From NCBI RefSeq assembly GCF_022865125.1, contig NZ_CP094828.1, forward strand, positions 4,457,219 through 4,521,218: a stretch of DNA of 64,000 nt. The letters are read 5' to 3'. A program made the position numbers and the translations under genes. The notes beneath the pieces are model-generated. The model made no database searches and was not told the origin of the DNA. It saw only the letters and a list, made by a program, of their open reading frames with translations. This DNA is from Acuticoccus sp. I52.16.1. Its GTDB lineage: Bacteria; Pseudomonadota; Alphaproteobacteria; Rhizobiales; Amorphaceae. Of this stretch, positions 28,524 through 37,701 are shown one piece after another. Each line of letters begins with the position of its first letter. The stretch's first letter is position 1.

Positions 28524-29404
28524 ATGCGTGTCCGCGGCGGCCCTTCGCGGCCGGGCACCACGATGCCCGGGGCAAGGGGCGCGCACGCGTCGTCCGCCGG
28601 CGGCGTGTCCCCCGAACGAGCCGGAGCGCCGACCATCCGTCCGACCCCAACGACCCCGCCGCGCTTCTGGCCCCTGTCTCTCGCCTTCCGCGATCCGCGC
28701 ATCGAGTGCCTGTTCATCGCCGACAACAACCAGCGCGCCGTCGGCCCGGTGCGTGCGTTGGGCGCGCTCTGCATCGCGCTCGTGGCGCTCCTTGCCGTGT
28801 TCGATCTCGTCACCGGCTCGCCGGCCGCGACGGCGCTGCTGCCGGGCCGTCTCCTGGGTATCGCGGCGGTGGCGGGCGCGCTGGCGCTCAGCCGGTCGCC
28901 GACGATGGTGCGGTGGGGGCAACTCGTGCTGGCCGGCTTCTTCATCGCCCTCAACGGCGGGCTCTACCTCTCGGTCCAGAGCTACGGCAGCCAGGTTCTG
29001 GCGATGATCCCGGCCTTCATCATGGCACTGGCGATGACGCTGGTGCTGCCCGCGCTCCTCTTCCGCCTCGCGCTGCCGATCGCCGCCGTCGCCACGCTTG
29101 CCTATGCCGAGCGCATGGTGATCTTCATGCCGGGCGTGACCTGCACCATCCCGATCCTCTTTCTGGTCTCGACGCTGCTGGTTCTGGCCTTCGGCGCCTA
29201 CGCCTCGGAGCGGGGGCGGCGGGAGGCGTGGGCCACGCGCCGCGCGCTCGCCAAGGAGATGGCGCGGGGTCGCTGCGGGTCGGGATCCACACCGGACCCG
29301 TCGTCGCCGGCATGATCGGCGGTCCGCGGTTTATCGAGGACGCCCGGCGCGGCCCGGAGACCACCGCGCGCCGCATGGTGTCGACAGTGCCGAAATCGCC
29401 GTGA
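28524..29404 (+). pseudogene. Remnant of membrane-anchored adenylate/guanylate cyclase
   Basis: The first frame (28524-29315) encodes six transmembrane helices of the type that precede class III cyclase domains, ending in GAYASERGRREAWATRRALAKEMARG. From about 29273, in another frame, the sequence reads LRVGIHTGPVVAGMIGGPRF followed by IEDARRGPETTARRMVS up to a stop at 29402. This is the unmistakable C-terminal part of a class III cyclase (normally IRVGIHTGPVVAGVIG...DLWGDTVNTASRMES). Roughly 120 residues between the two, including the metal-binding aspartates, are missing, and the tail after RM is cut short. This looks like an internal deletion with frame change, so the gene is inactive as a cyclase. 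The first frame could still make a membrane stub. Confidence 0.82.
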
Positions 29405-29823
29405 CAGGCCTCGGCCCGACGGAGGTTTCCCCGCTCTCCGGCGACCGGCGCGTTGGATCTCGCACCGCGCCGGGAGCATGACCGCGCGCGATTACCTTCA
29501 CTTACATTCGCTATAACTGTTTTTCGATCGGGATTTGTTTAAGATTTTGTCATGTACAGGGCAAAACGTGTTTCGATGCACCTGCTTATTGATATAGCCA
29601 ATTGACAGGATGGTTAGGTGCACGGTCTATAAGACGAGCGGCTGGCGGCGGTCGTGTGACCGTCGCGCGCCTCTCCTCGGCCGAGCGCGGTGGCGTGCGT
29701 GGCGGTGCGCTGCGGTACGGCGGCCGCGTGCCTCTGGTGGGCGTCGTGCGCCGCGCGCGCTCGTGCGATCCGCGAGGACCGCACCCACGCCGGGGCGCGC
29801 CGGGGGCGGACGAAGGGACGGAC
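29405..29823. other. Leader region of the RTX gene
   Basis: About 420 bp. The first part (29480-29610) is notably AT-rich, in contrast to its flanks. It holds a promoter-like pair (29602-29631). No gene is supported here. Confidence 0.5.
29602..29631 (+). promoter_or_regulatory. Candidate promoter of the RTX gene
   Basis: TTGACA at 29602-29607, 18 bp spacer, TCTATA at 29626-29631. The -35 is perfect, the -10 is weak. It implies a leader of about 185 nt before ATG 29824. Confidence 0.4.
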
Positions 29824-32800
29824 ATGGACGAAGACGCCACGATCGGTGACGACAACATCGTCATCGGCGACAACGCGGACACGGTCCGGGCTCAAGCCGG
29901 GAACGACACCGTGACAGGCGGCAGCGGCGCCGACCGGATCGAGGGCGACGCCGGCGACGATCTCCTGAGCGACGACGCCACCGAGGGCGGCACCCCCCGC
30001 TACAATTCGGCCGCCGACACGGTCCTCGGCGGCCTCGGAGACGATACGATCCGCAGCTACGGCGGCCCCGACTCGCTGGACGGCGGCTACGGCTTCGACG
30101 ACGTCCTCGTCCTCGACCGCCGCCTCGACGGAGGTGCGCTGAGGACCACGAACGTCGGCTTTTCGGACCGCGTCGAGCCCTACAGCAACGTCAGTTTCGC
30201 CGACGGGACCGAGATCCGCAATTTCTCGCGCGTCGTCCTCTACGGCACCCGTTACGGCGATCTCCTCGGCCTCGGCGCCTCGGACGACACGATCTACGGC
30301 GGCGACGGGGCCGACACGATCTACTCCGGCGACAGCAACGACGTCGTCTACGGCGAGGCCGGGAACGATCGCCTCGCCGCCACGCCCATGACCTACGACA
30401 CGCTCACCGAGCAGCCGACGTCGGACACGACGCTCAACGGCGGCGAGGGGAACGACACGCTGGTCGGCGCGGGCGGGGACGACTATCTCGTCGGCGGCGC
30501 CGGCAGCGACCTTCTCACCGAGACCGGCGGCGCACTGGGCCTCTTCGGTGACGACTACCTTTATGGCGGCGGCGGCGACGACGAGTTGCAGTCCATTCGC
30601 GGCGCCGACACGCTGGACGGCGGCCCGGGCTTCGACACGGTCTACTTCACCCGCTTGGGCGAAAAGGGCGGCAGCCTCTCCGGATGGACCAATCCGGCGC
30701 TGTCCGGTGGGGTGGTGGTCGACGGCGAGACGGTCGTCTACCAATTCAGCGACGGGACCGTCATCCGCAACGTCGAAGCCGCCCGCTTCGAGCTGACCAA
30801 CCAGAACGACACCTTCCAGGGCAGCCGCCTCGACGAGGAGATCAACGGCGGCGACGGCAGCGACACGATCGACGGCGGCGCCGGCAACGACACGATCGAC
30901 GGCGGCGACAAGTACGCCAACGAAAGTCTCAGCGGCGGGGCCGGCCACGATGTCCTGCGCGCCGGTGACCTGCCCGACACGCTCGACGGCGGCCCCGGCA
31001 ACGACTGGCTGGACGGCGGCTCCGGCGGCGATCACTTCGTCGGCGGCTCCGGCAACGACACCTTCGTCGGCGGCGACGGGGCCGACATGGTCTCCTTCCG
31101 CGACCAGACCCGCGGCTTCCGCGCCGACCTCGGCGCCGGCACCTTCACGGTCGACGGTGTCGACACGTTCTCCAGCATCGAGCAACTCGAAGGCGGGCAG
31201 GGCGACGACACGCTGATCGGCACGGACGCCTACGATTTTCTCTCCGGCCTCGGCGGCAACGACGTCCTGAAGGGCGGCGGCGGCGGCGATGCGCTCGACG
31301 GCGGTGCCGGCGCCGACACCATCTATGGTGGCGCGGGCGACGACTGGGCCTACCTCGACCATCCGGGCGACGTCTACATCGAAGCGGCGGACGAGGGGTT
31401 CGACGCCGTCAACTCGCGGCTGGCGCGTTATACGCTCCCCGACAACGTGGAGCGGCTGAACCTGTCGATCGGCGCGTTCGAGGGGACCGGCAACGCCCTG
31501 CGCAACTCGATCCACGGCAATCAGGAGGACAATCTCCTCTCCGGCCTCGCCGGGATCGACTACCTCTACGGCGAGGAGGGCGACGACACGCTGGACGGCG
31601 GCAGCGACCGTGACGTCATGGCCGGCGAAGAGGGCGACGACCTCTACGTCGTCGACCACACCGAGGACGTCGTCACCGAGAAGCTCGGTCAAGGCGACGA
31701 CACCGTCGTGTCGTCCGCATCGAGCTACACCATCCCGGTCAATGTCGAGCGGCTGCAATTGGCCGGCGCGGCCGGCGACGTCGACGGGTTGGGCAACGCC
31801 TTCGCCAACACGCTGGCCGGCAACGGCGCCGACAACGCGCTCTCCGGCGGGCAGGGCGAGGACACGCTCCTGGGCGGCGCGGGGGCGGACACGCTCAACG
31901 GCGGCGCCGACGCGGACCTGATGCGCGGCGGCGCGGGGGACGACCGCTACGTCGTCGGCATCGTCGGCGACGAGGTGATCGAGGATTACGCGCAGGGCTA
32001 CGACACCGTCATCGCCTACGTCGCCAACTATACGCTGCCCCGCAACGTCGAGCGGCTCGTCCTGGGCAGCGGCAACAACGCCGGCTACGGCAACGCCGCG
32101 GGCAATGCCATCATCGGCAACGAGCTCGACAATTATCTGCGCGGCGAGGACGGCGACGATTCCATCGACGGGGCACGCGGCAGCGACACCATCGTTGGCG
32201 GCAACGGGGACGACACGATCGACGGCGGCGCCGGCATCGACTCCATGGTCGGCGGCGCGGGTAACGACCGTTACGTCCTGGGGCTGCCGGGCGACGTGGT
32301 CGACGAGAAGGCCGGCGGCGGGTTCGACACGGTCGAGACCTATGTCGACGGCTTCGTGCTGGGCGCGGAGGTCGAGGGGCTGGAGCTTGCCGGCCGCACG
32401 CTCACCGGCACCGGCAATGCCGCCGCCAACCGACTGACCGGCAACGCGCTCGCCAATGTCCTGAACGGCGCGGCCGGCAGCGACACCCTCGCCGGCGGCG
32501 ACGGCAACGACACGCTGGACGGCGGCGCGGGGCGCGACGTCATGCGCGGCGGCGCCGGCAACGACGTCTACGTCGTCGATTCGCTCGACGACGTGGTCAT
32601 CGAGGGCAGCGGGCAGGGGTTCGACACCGTGCGCGCCGAGGTCGCCAACGCGACGCTCGGCGACAACGTCGAGGCGATGGTGCTGGGTGCGGGCGTCAAC
32701 GCCGGCAGCGGCAACGACGGTGCCAACGTCCTGACAGGCAATGCGCTGGACAACTACGTGCGCGGGGAGGGCGGCGACGACCGTCTCGTCACCGGCGCCG

Positions 32801-33192
32801 GCAACGATACGCTGGTCGGCGGCGAGGGTGACGACACGCTGGTCGGCGGGGCGGGACAGGACGTGCATGCCCTGCGCGGCGGGGACGACGTGGTGGTCTT
32901 CGCACAGGGCGACACCGGCCTCGGCGCCGCCCGCCGGGACATCGTGCGCGACTTCGTCTCCGGCGAGGATCGGCTCGACCTCTCCGCGATCGACGCAGAC
33001 GGTGTGCTGCCGGGCGACCAGGCGTTCACCTTCGTCGGCCGCGCGGCAGTGCTGGGGACCGGCGAGGTCGGCGTGACCTTCACCGACACCTCCACCATCG
33101 TCAGCGCCAACGTCGACGACGATCGCCTGCCTGACCTGCAGATCGAACTGGACGGTATCCTGTCCTTGTCGGACCTGGACTTCATTCTCTAA
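29824..33192 (+). CDS. RTX (calcium-binding beta-roll) repeat protein, probable type I secreted
   Basis: From ATG 29824 (GAAGGGA upstream) the product has 1,122 residues, very Asp/Gly-rich and without Cys. Nonapeptide GGxGxDxLx repeats occur along the whole length. From about residue 500 there is a larger module, seen about five times: a YVVD...DxVxE...GxDTV strand block, Y-LxxNVExLxL, GNxxxNxLxGN, then a run of RTX nonapeptides. No enzymatic domain is visible. The C-terminus (DIVRDFVSGEDRLDLSAID..., ending LSLSDLDFIL) is the serralysin-like type I secretion signal. It binds Ca2+ and folds outside the cell, probably as a surface or biofilm matrix protein. No dedicated exporter adjoins; the exporter at 2.7-8 kb or one elsewhere could serve it. 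Confidence 0.9.
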   Translation: MDEDATIGDDNIVIGDNADTVRAQAGNDTVTGGSGADRIEGDAGDDLLSDDATEGGTPRYNSAADTVLGGLGDDTIRSYGGPDSLDGGYGFDDVLVLDRRLDGGALRTTNVGFSDRVEPYSNVSFADGTEIRNFSRVVLYGTRYGDLLGLGASDDTIYGGDGADTIYSGDSNDVVYGEAGNDRLAATPMTYDTLTEQPTSDTTLNGGEGNDTLVGAGGDDYLVGGAGSDLLTETGGALGLFGDDYLYGGGGDDELQSIRGADTLDGGPGFDTVYFTRLGEKGGSLSGWTNPALSGGVVVDGETVVYQFSDGTVIRNVEAARFELTNQNDTFQGSRLDEEINGGDGSDTIDGGAGNDTIDGGDKYANESLSGGAGHDVLRAGDLPDTLDGGPGNDWLDGGSGGDHFVGGSGNDTFVGGDGADMVSFRDQTRGFRADLGAGTFTVDGVDTFSSIEQLEGGQGDDTLIGTDAYDFLSGLGGNDVLKGGGGGDALDGGAGADTIYGGAGDDWAYLDHPGDVYIEAADEGFDAVNSRLARYTLPDNVERLNLSIGAFEGTGNALRNSIHGNQEDNLLSGLAGIDYLYGEEGDDTLDGGSDRDVMAGEEGDDLYVVDHTEDVVTEKLGQGDDTVVSSASSYTIPVNVERLQLAGAAGDVDGLGNAFANTLAGNGADNALSGGQGEDTLLGGAGADTLNGGADADLMRGGAGDDRYVVGIVGDEVIEDYAQGYDTVIAYVANYTLPRNVERLVLGSGNNAGYGNAAGNAIIGNELDNYLRGEDGDDSIDGARGSDTIVGGNGDDTIDGGAGIDSMVGGAGNDRYVLGLPGDVVDEKAGGGFDTVETYVDGFVLGAEVEGLELAGRTLTGTGNAAANRLTGNALANVLNGAAGSDTLAGGDGNDTLDGGAGRDVMRGGAGNDVYVVDSLDDVVIEGSGQGFDTVRAEVANATLGDNVEAMVLGAGVNAGSGNDGANVLTGNALDNYVRGEGGDDRLVTGAGNDTLVGGEGDDTLVGGAGQDVHALRGGDDVVVFAQGDTGLGAARRDIVRDFVSGEDRLDLSAIDADGVLPGDQAFTFVGRAAVLGTGEVGVTFTDTSTIVSANVDDDRLPDLQIELDGILSLSDLDFIL

Positions 33193-33831
33193 GCCTCGCG
33201 CGGCTTGGCTTTCTCGGGCCTCTCCCCGGCCCAGACCGCGCGCGATGGGTGACGGCGACCGGGACCCGGCCCGGTGCGCCCGGCCCTTGAGGGTGGCACC
33301 GCGCTGGCGGTCCGGAGTGCCCGGATTCCGCCATAATTGGTCGCCGGGCGGCCGGTTTCCGGGGCGGGCGGGCCACACCGTGCGACAATCGATGCCACGG
33401 GAGAATTGCCGGCGCCGGATTCACCGAGCATCAAGCCTCGCTCCAGCAGATCATGTCATCGCGGCAATGCGGGGAGGACGTCTTTCCTCCACGCGTGCTC
33501 ACTGGAGTGTGTGTCGTGCATTGGACATTGGAAACCGTGGCGTCGGTTGCGCCGAACGGCGCCTCGCGCCGCCTGCGCGTGTGGGCCCAGGCCTGCGCGA
33601 CGACGGCCCTGAACCGGCTGCGGGATCGCTACCAGCCGGAGAAACATTATATGCGCGGTCCCGGCCCCGCGTGCCGGCGCAAGTTCGGCGCCCATCCGGC
33701 CGCGCGTCGCGGAGGCTGACAAGGGCGCGGCGCGCCGGAGTCACGATCCGTCGCACGCGGGGAACAGCGGGGTCGCGGCTCACGTTTTCCGAGTTAACGT
33801 GGCCGTTGGCCGCGAACACAGGAGACCCGCT
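33193..33831. other. Intergenic region between RTX gene and sodC
   Basis: About 640 bp. A GGGCC/GGCCC hairpin shortly after the RTX stop could aid termination. A 67-codon frame from GTG 33516 has a GGAG upstream but no recognisable product. Nothing else is supported. Confidence 0.45.
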
Positions 33832-34356
33832 ATGCGCCATGCCCTTCTAGCCCTGAGCGCCGGTGCCGCATTGGTGGCTGCAAGCCTCAGCCCAGCCGCC
33901 GCTCAGGTGTCCGAGACCGCAGCCGGCAACATGATCAACGCGGACGGCGGCGAGATCGGTACGATCACCTTCCAGCAGACGCCCGCCGGTGTCCTCATCA
34001 CCACCGATATTTCCGATCTGCCGGAAGGCGAGCACGGATTCCACATCCACGAGACCGGAAAGTGCGACGCGTCGGACGGCTTCAAGTCCGCCGGCGGGCA
34101 CTACGCCGGCGGCATGAAGCACGGCTTCCTCGTCGAGGGTGGGCCGCACCCGGGCGACATGCCCAACGTCACCGTCGGCAGCGACGGCGTGCTGAAGGTC
34201 TCGGTGCTGAACACGATGGTGTCGGTCAAAGGCGGCGAGAACCCGCTTCTCGACGACGACGGATCGGCGCTGATGATCCACTCCGGCGCCGACGACTACG
34301 AATCGCAACCCGCTGGTGACGCCGGCAACCGCATCGCCTGCGCCGTCATCGAGTAG
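33832..34356 (+). CDS. sodC: Periplasmic Cu/Zn superoxide dismutase
   Basis: A 174-residue precursor with an N-terminal signal peptide (MRHALLALSAGAALVAASLSPAAA, cleavage near residue 24). The active site is complete: GEHGFHIHETGKCD (Cu ligands and disulphide Cys), GGHYAGGMKHG (bridging His and Zn His), DDDGSALMIHSGADDY and the electrostatic-guide Arg in AGNRIACAVI. It dismutates periplasmic superoxide. AGGAGA lies 6 nt before ATG 33832. It converges on trpE. Confidence 0.95.
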   Translation: MRHALLALSAGAALVAASLSPAAAQVSETAAGNMINADGGEIGTITFQQTPAGVLITTDISDLPEGEHGFHIHETGKCDASDGFKSAGGHYAGGMKHGFLVEGGPHPGDMPNVTVGSDGVLKVSVLNTMVSVKGGENPLLDDDGSALMIHSGADDYESQPAGDAGNRIACAVIE

Positions 34357-34510
34357 CCGCCGGCCTCGCCCCTCGTGCGTGACCTGCGCGGCGAGGGGCC
34401 GGGGCGGCGAGACGAGGCGAGGGCGTGCGACCGCAGCCGTCTGCGCTCCCGTCCTCGCTCAGGGCCGCGATCCCGCGCGACCCCGGCGAAAAGCGCCTGG
34501 GGCGGCCGTG

Positions 34511-36667
34511 CTACGCCGCCGCCTCCGAGGAGGGCGCCTTGTCGAGCAGCGCGGTGATGGCGTTCTCGAGGATCGCCATCCCCACATTGTTGCCGAGCGA
34601 CATGATGCTTTCGGGGTGGAACTGTACCGCCATCATGGGCGCACTCTGGTGCTCAATCGCCATGATCGCTCCGTCCGGCGCCCGCGCGGTGACGACGAAC
34701 TCCTTCGGCAGCGCATCCGGATCGGCGACCAGCGAGTGATAGCGGCCGACGGTGAGCGGGCCGGCGATCCCGTCGAACAGCCGCGATCCGGACTCGGTCA
34801 CCAAGGTCGAGGGTTTGCCGTGCATCGGCGGGGCGAAGGCGAGCTTGCCGCCCTGCGATTCCACCATCGCCTGTAGGCCGAGGCACACGCCGAACACCGG
34901 CAGGCGCCGCGATTCGGCGAGATGGATCGTAGCCGTACAGTCGAAGTCGGACGGGATGCCGGGGCCGGGCGACATCACCACGATATCGGGCTTGATGCGG
35001 GCGAAGGTCGCGCGGTCGACCGGGGAGCGCAAGGTCACGACCTCCAGCCCGCAGCGGCGCAGGTAGCCGGCGAGCGTGTGGACGAACGAATCGTCATGGT
35101 CGACCAGAAGCGCGCGTTTGCCTGCGCCCGGCGGCGACTTGCGCGCTGCGGTCACCCGGTCTGCGCCCTCGCCGCGGATCGCCGCCCGCATCGCCGAAGC
35201 CTTGAGGACGGTCTCCTCTTCCTCCGCGTCCGCGTCCGAATCGGCCAGCACCGTCGCGCCGGCGCGCACCTCCGCCACGCCGTCGCGAATGTGGACGGTG
35301 CGCAGGGTCAGCCCGGTATTGAGGTCGCCGTTGAGGTGCACGAGCCCCACCGCGCCGCCGTACCAGGCGCGCGGGCTGCGCTCGTTCGCCTCGATGAAGG
35401 TCATCGCGCGGCGCTTGGGGGCGCCGGTCACCGTCACCGCCCAGGCGTGGGAGAGGAAGGCGTCCAGCGCGTCGCGATCCTGCAGCAGGATGCCCTCGAT
35501 GTGGTCCACCGTGTGGATCAGGCGCGAGTACATCTCGATCTGTCGCCGGCCGAGGACACGCACCGACTCCGGCTCGCACACGCGGCTCTTGTCGTTGCGG
35601 TCGACGTCCGAGCACATCGTCAGCTCGGTCTCGTCCTTGGTGGAGTTGAGCAGCTTGCGGATCTGCTCTTCGTCCTCGATCGCGTCACGCCCGCGCTTGA
35701 TCGTGCCGGAGATCGGGCACGTCTCGACCCGCCGGCCCGTGACGCGCACGAACATCTCCGGCGAGGCGCCGACCAGGAACTCGTCCTCGCCCAGGTTGAT
35801 GAAGAAGCCGTAGGGCGAGGGGTTGATTCGCGTCAGCCGCCGCATGATCGCCGACGGCGCATCCGCCAGCGGGTCGCGGAAGGTCTGGCTCGGCACCACC
35901 TCGAAGAGGTCGCCGCGCTTGAAGTAGTCGAACGCGCGGCGGACGGTGTCGGCATATTCGCCGGGCTTGTGGTCGTCCTCGGCGGCATTGCGCTTGGAGG
36001 CGAGCGGGCGGGGCGAGGGCACCCGCGGCACCCCGTCGGTGCTCTCCTCGTCGAACAGGAACTCGTAGGAGGCGACCGTCGCCTGTTTGGCGTAGTGGTC
36101 GACCGCGAGGATCTCGTCGGGGAAATAGAGGACGAAGTCGCGCTGACTGTCGGGTCGCTCCAGCACCAGCGGGATCGGGTCGAACTGCAAGGCGAGGTCG
36201 TAGCCGAAGGCGCCGGCGAAGCCGAGCTGCGCGTCCTCCGGCGTGGCGAAGAAGGCGCGCAGGGCGCGAAGCGCGGTGAACGCGGTGGGCCTGCGCGACC
36301 GGTCTTCCTCGAACAGCAACTCGTCGTGCGGCTCGGGGACGATCGTCGTCACCACGTCGCCGTCGCGCGTCGCCCGCAGGTCGGCGGCGGTGAAGGCGGC
36401 CTGTGCGGCGGACAGCAGCGGCCGGCCACGCGGGTTGAGCGCCTTGACCGTGACCTTGCGTCCCTTGGCCTCGACCACCAGCGGTGGGTCGACCAGGGCG
36501 AAGTCCCATCGGATATAGCGGCCGGGAAACTCGTAGCTCGATGTGAAGACGCAGCCGCGCTCGTGGTCGAGCCGGGTGATCCACCGATCGAGCGCGGTGT
36601 CATGGTCGACGAGCTGATCGGTCCGGGTGATCCCGACACCGCCAGCGGTGGTAAACGTATATGTCAT
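34511..36667 (-). CDS. trpE: Anthranilate synthase, fused TrpE-TrpG
   Basis: A 718-residue fusion catalysing chorismate plus glutamine to anthranilate, the first step of tryptophan synthesis. Residues about 1-505 are the TrpE part, with PSQTFRDPL, SPEMFVRVTGRRVETCPISGT, LLNSTKDETELTMCSDVDRNDKSRVCEP and YGGAVGLVHLNGDLN. Residues about 525-718 are a class I glutamine amidotransferase with nucleophile Cys in VFGVCLGLQAM and the His-Glu pair in VQFHPESIMS. This fusion is characteristic of rhizobia and relatives. No tandem Trp-codon leader could be found in the 150 bp upstream, so attenuation as in Sinorhizobium is not evident. It stands alone, without trpD or trpC. Confidence 0.95.
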   Translation of the reverse strand: MTYTFTTAGGVGITRTDQLVDHDTALDRWITRLDHERGCVFTSSYEFPGRYIRWDFALVDPPLVVEAKGRKVTVKALNPRGRPLLSAAQAAFTAADLRATRDGDVVTTIVPEPHDELLFEEDRSRRPTAFTALRALRAFFATPEDAQLGFAGAFGYDLALQFDPIPLVLERPDSQRDFVLYFPDEILAVDHYAKQATVASYEFLFDEESTDGVPRVPSPRPLASKRNAAEDDHKPGEYADTVRRAFDYFKRGDLFEVVPSQTFRDPLADAPSAIMRRLTRINPSPYGFFINLGEDEFLVGASPEMFVRVTGRRVETCPISGTIKRGRDAIEDEEQIRKLLNSTKDETELTMCSDVDRNDKSRVCEPESVRVLGRRQIEMYSRLIHTVDHIEGILLQDRDALDAFLSHAWAVTVTGAPKRRAMTFIEANERSPRAWYGGAVGLVHLNGDLNTGLTLRTVHIRDGVAEVRAGATVLADSDADAEEEETVLKASAMRAAIRGEGADRVTAARKSPPGAGKRALLVDHDDSFVHTLAGYLRRCGLEVVTLRSPVDRATFARIKPDIVVMSPGPGIPSDFDCTATIHLAESRRLPVFGVCLGLQAMVESQGGKLAFAPPMHGKPSTLVTESGSRLFDGIAGPLTVGRYHSLVADPDALPKEFVVTARAPDGAIMAIEHQSAPMMAVQFHPESIMSLGNNVGMAILENAITALLDKAPSSEAAA

Positions 36668-36816
36668 TGTTGGCCTCGCGGATGAGGCGCCCGGCCGTCC
36701 GGGGCATGCGGCGGACGCTGCCGCTCCGGGCCCCTTGAGTCAACGCTCCGGCGGAGATCGGCGTCGCGGCGTGGCCTGCGGGCCACCGCCGGCCGATGCG
36801 GGCGCGCGCCGAGGGG

Positions 36817-37647
36817 TCAAAGCGTGCGCATGACGATGTCGAGGATCGCCTTTTGCGTGGCGCCGTCGCCGTGCGCGGCCTCGACGTTGGCGTAGGGGAT
36901 GCCGTTGGCGGCGGCGTAGTGCGAGAGCGAGCAATCGGTCTTCGCCAGGTCCACCGTCTCCACCATCACGTTGACGCCGGCCGCGTTCAGTCGCTGCACC
37001 TGATTGCGTACGGACTTGGCGCCGTCGCGGCTGGCGAGGATCACCATCGCGTCCTCGCCCGCCAGCGGCCCGGAGGCGGGGAAGGCCTCGGCCCCGGCAT
37101 AGGGCGAGCGGATCGAGATCGTGCCGCTGCCGCCGGTCCTGGCCGATCCCCGGCTATTGGTATGGAGGCCGACGATCGGCCGTCCGCCCGGCAGCATCGC
37201 GGCGACGAATTGCGGGCTGCGCCCCGCCTTGCCGCAGGAGAGCCGCCCCCCGTCGAAATTGCGATTGGGGTCGATGCGGCCGTTGAAGCGCGCGCCGCCG
37301 GTCTCCACCATCGCCACCGTCCCGCCGTACCGCTTCAATGCCGCGGCGGCGGTGGCGAGGGCGGCGTTCTCGTCGTCGTGCGGCACCACGAAGAGGGGCC
37401 CGCTCCCATTGCGGAAGGTCTGGATCGTCCAGCTCTCGCCTCCCTCGGAGAATGTCACCGCGTCGGCGCAGGCCGAGCCGAAGACGGCGAGGTCGTCGTC
37501 GCGGTCGGCGAGTGAGGCCGGCGTGGCGCAGCCGCCCCCGCCCCCGCCCGCGGACCCACCGCCGCCGACGCACCCCGCGAGCAGCAGGGTCAGAAGGAGC
37601 GCAGCGCCCGGACCGGCGAGGCGGGGCGAGCGGCGGTGGCGTATCAT
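36817..37647 (-). CDS. Lipoprotein with M14-like hydrolase motifs
   Basis: A 276-residue lipoprotein: lipobox LLLAGC near residues 21-26, followed by a Gly-rich linker (GGGGSAGGGGGG). The mature part has VVPHDDENAAL, then ETGGARFNGRIDPNRNFDGG, then VGLHTNSRG, an order reminiscent of zinc carboxypeptidase-like folds (His-x-x-Glu, Asn-Arg, second His). Metal binding is inferred, not shown. It lies 54 bp downstream of the ycaO gene on the same strand and is probably co-transcribed with it. A role in processing, uptake or protection against the peptide product is possible, but it may simply be a cell-envelope hydrolase. Confidence 0.6.
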   Translation of the reverse strand: MIRHRRSPRLAGPGAALLLTLLLAGCVGGGGSAGGGGGGCATPASLADRDDDLAVFGSACADAVTFSEGGESWTIQTFRNGSGPLFVVPHDDENAALATAAAALKRYGGTVAMVETGGARFNGRIDPNRNFDGGRLSCGKAGRSPQFVAAMLPGGRPIVGLHTNSRGSARTGGSGTISIRSPYAGAEAFPASGPLAGEDAMVILASRDGAKSVRNQVQRLNAAGVNVMVETVDLAKTDCSLSHYAAANGIPYANVEAAHGDGATQKAILDIVMRTL

Positions 37648-37701
37648 GGGCGTCGTCCTCAGAGGGCTTCGGGACCGATGTAGCGGACTTCGCGTCCGGC
37701 G

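Noticed and set aside
29614..33378. A 1,254-codon minus-strand frame opposite the RTX gene
   Set aside because: Mirror frame of the RTX repeats (Val/Ala/Asp-rich, no start signal); the plus-strand protein has clear RTX motifs and a secretion tail.
33516..33719. A 67-codon frame from GTG with GGAG upstream, between the RTX gene and sodC
   Set aside because: Composition is not convincingly protein-like and there is no family match by eye; kept only as a possibility.
36668..36816. A trp attenuator leader upstream of trpE
   Set aside because: No short frame with tandem Trp codons and no terminator/antiterminator pair could be found.
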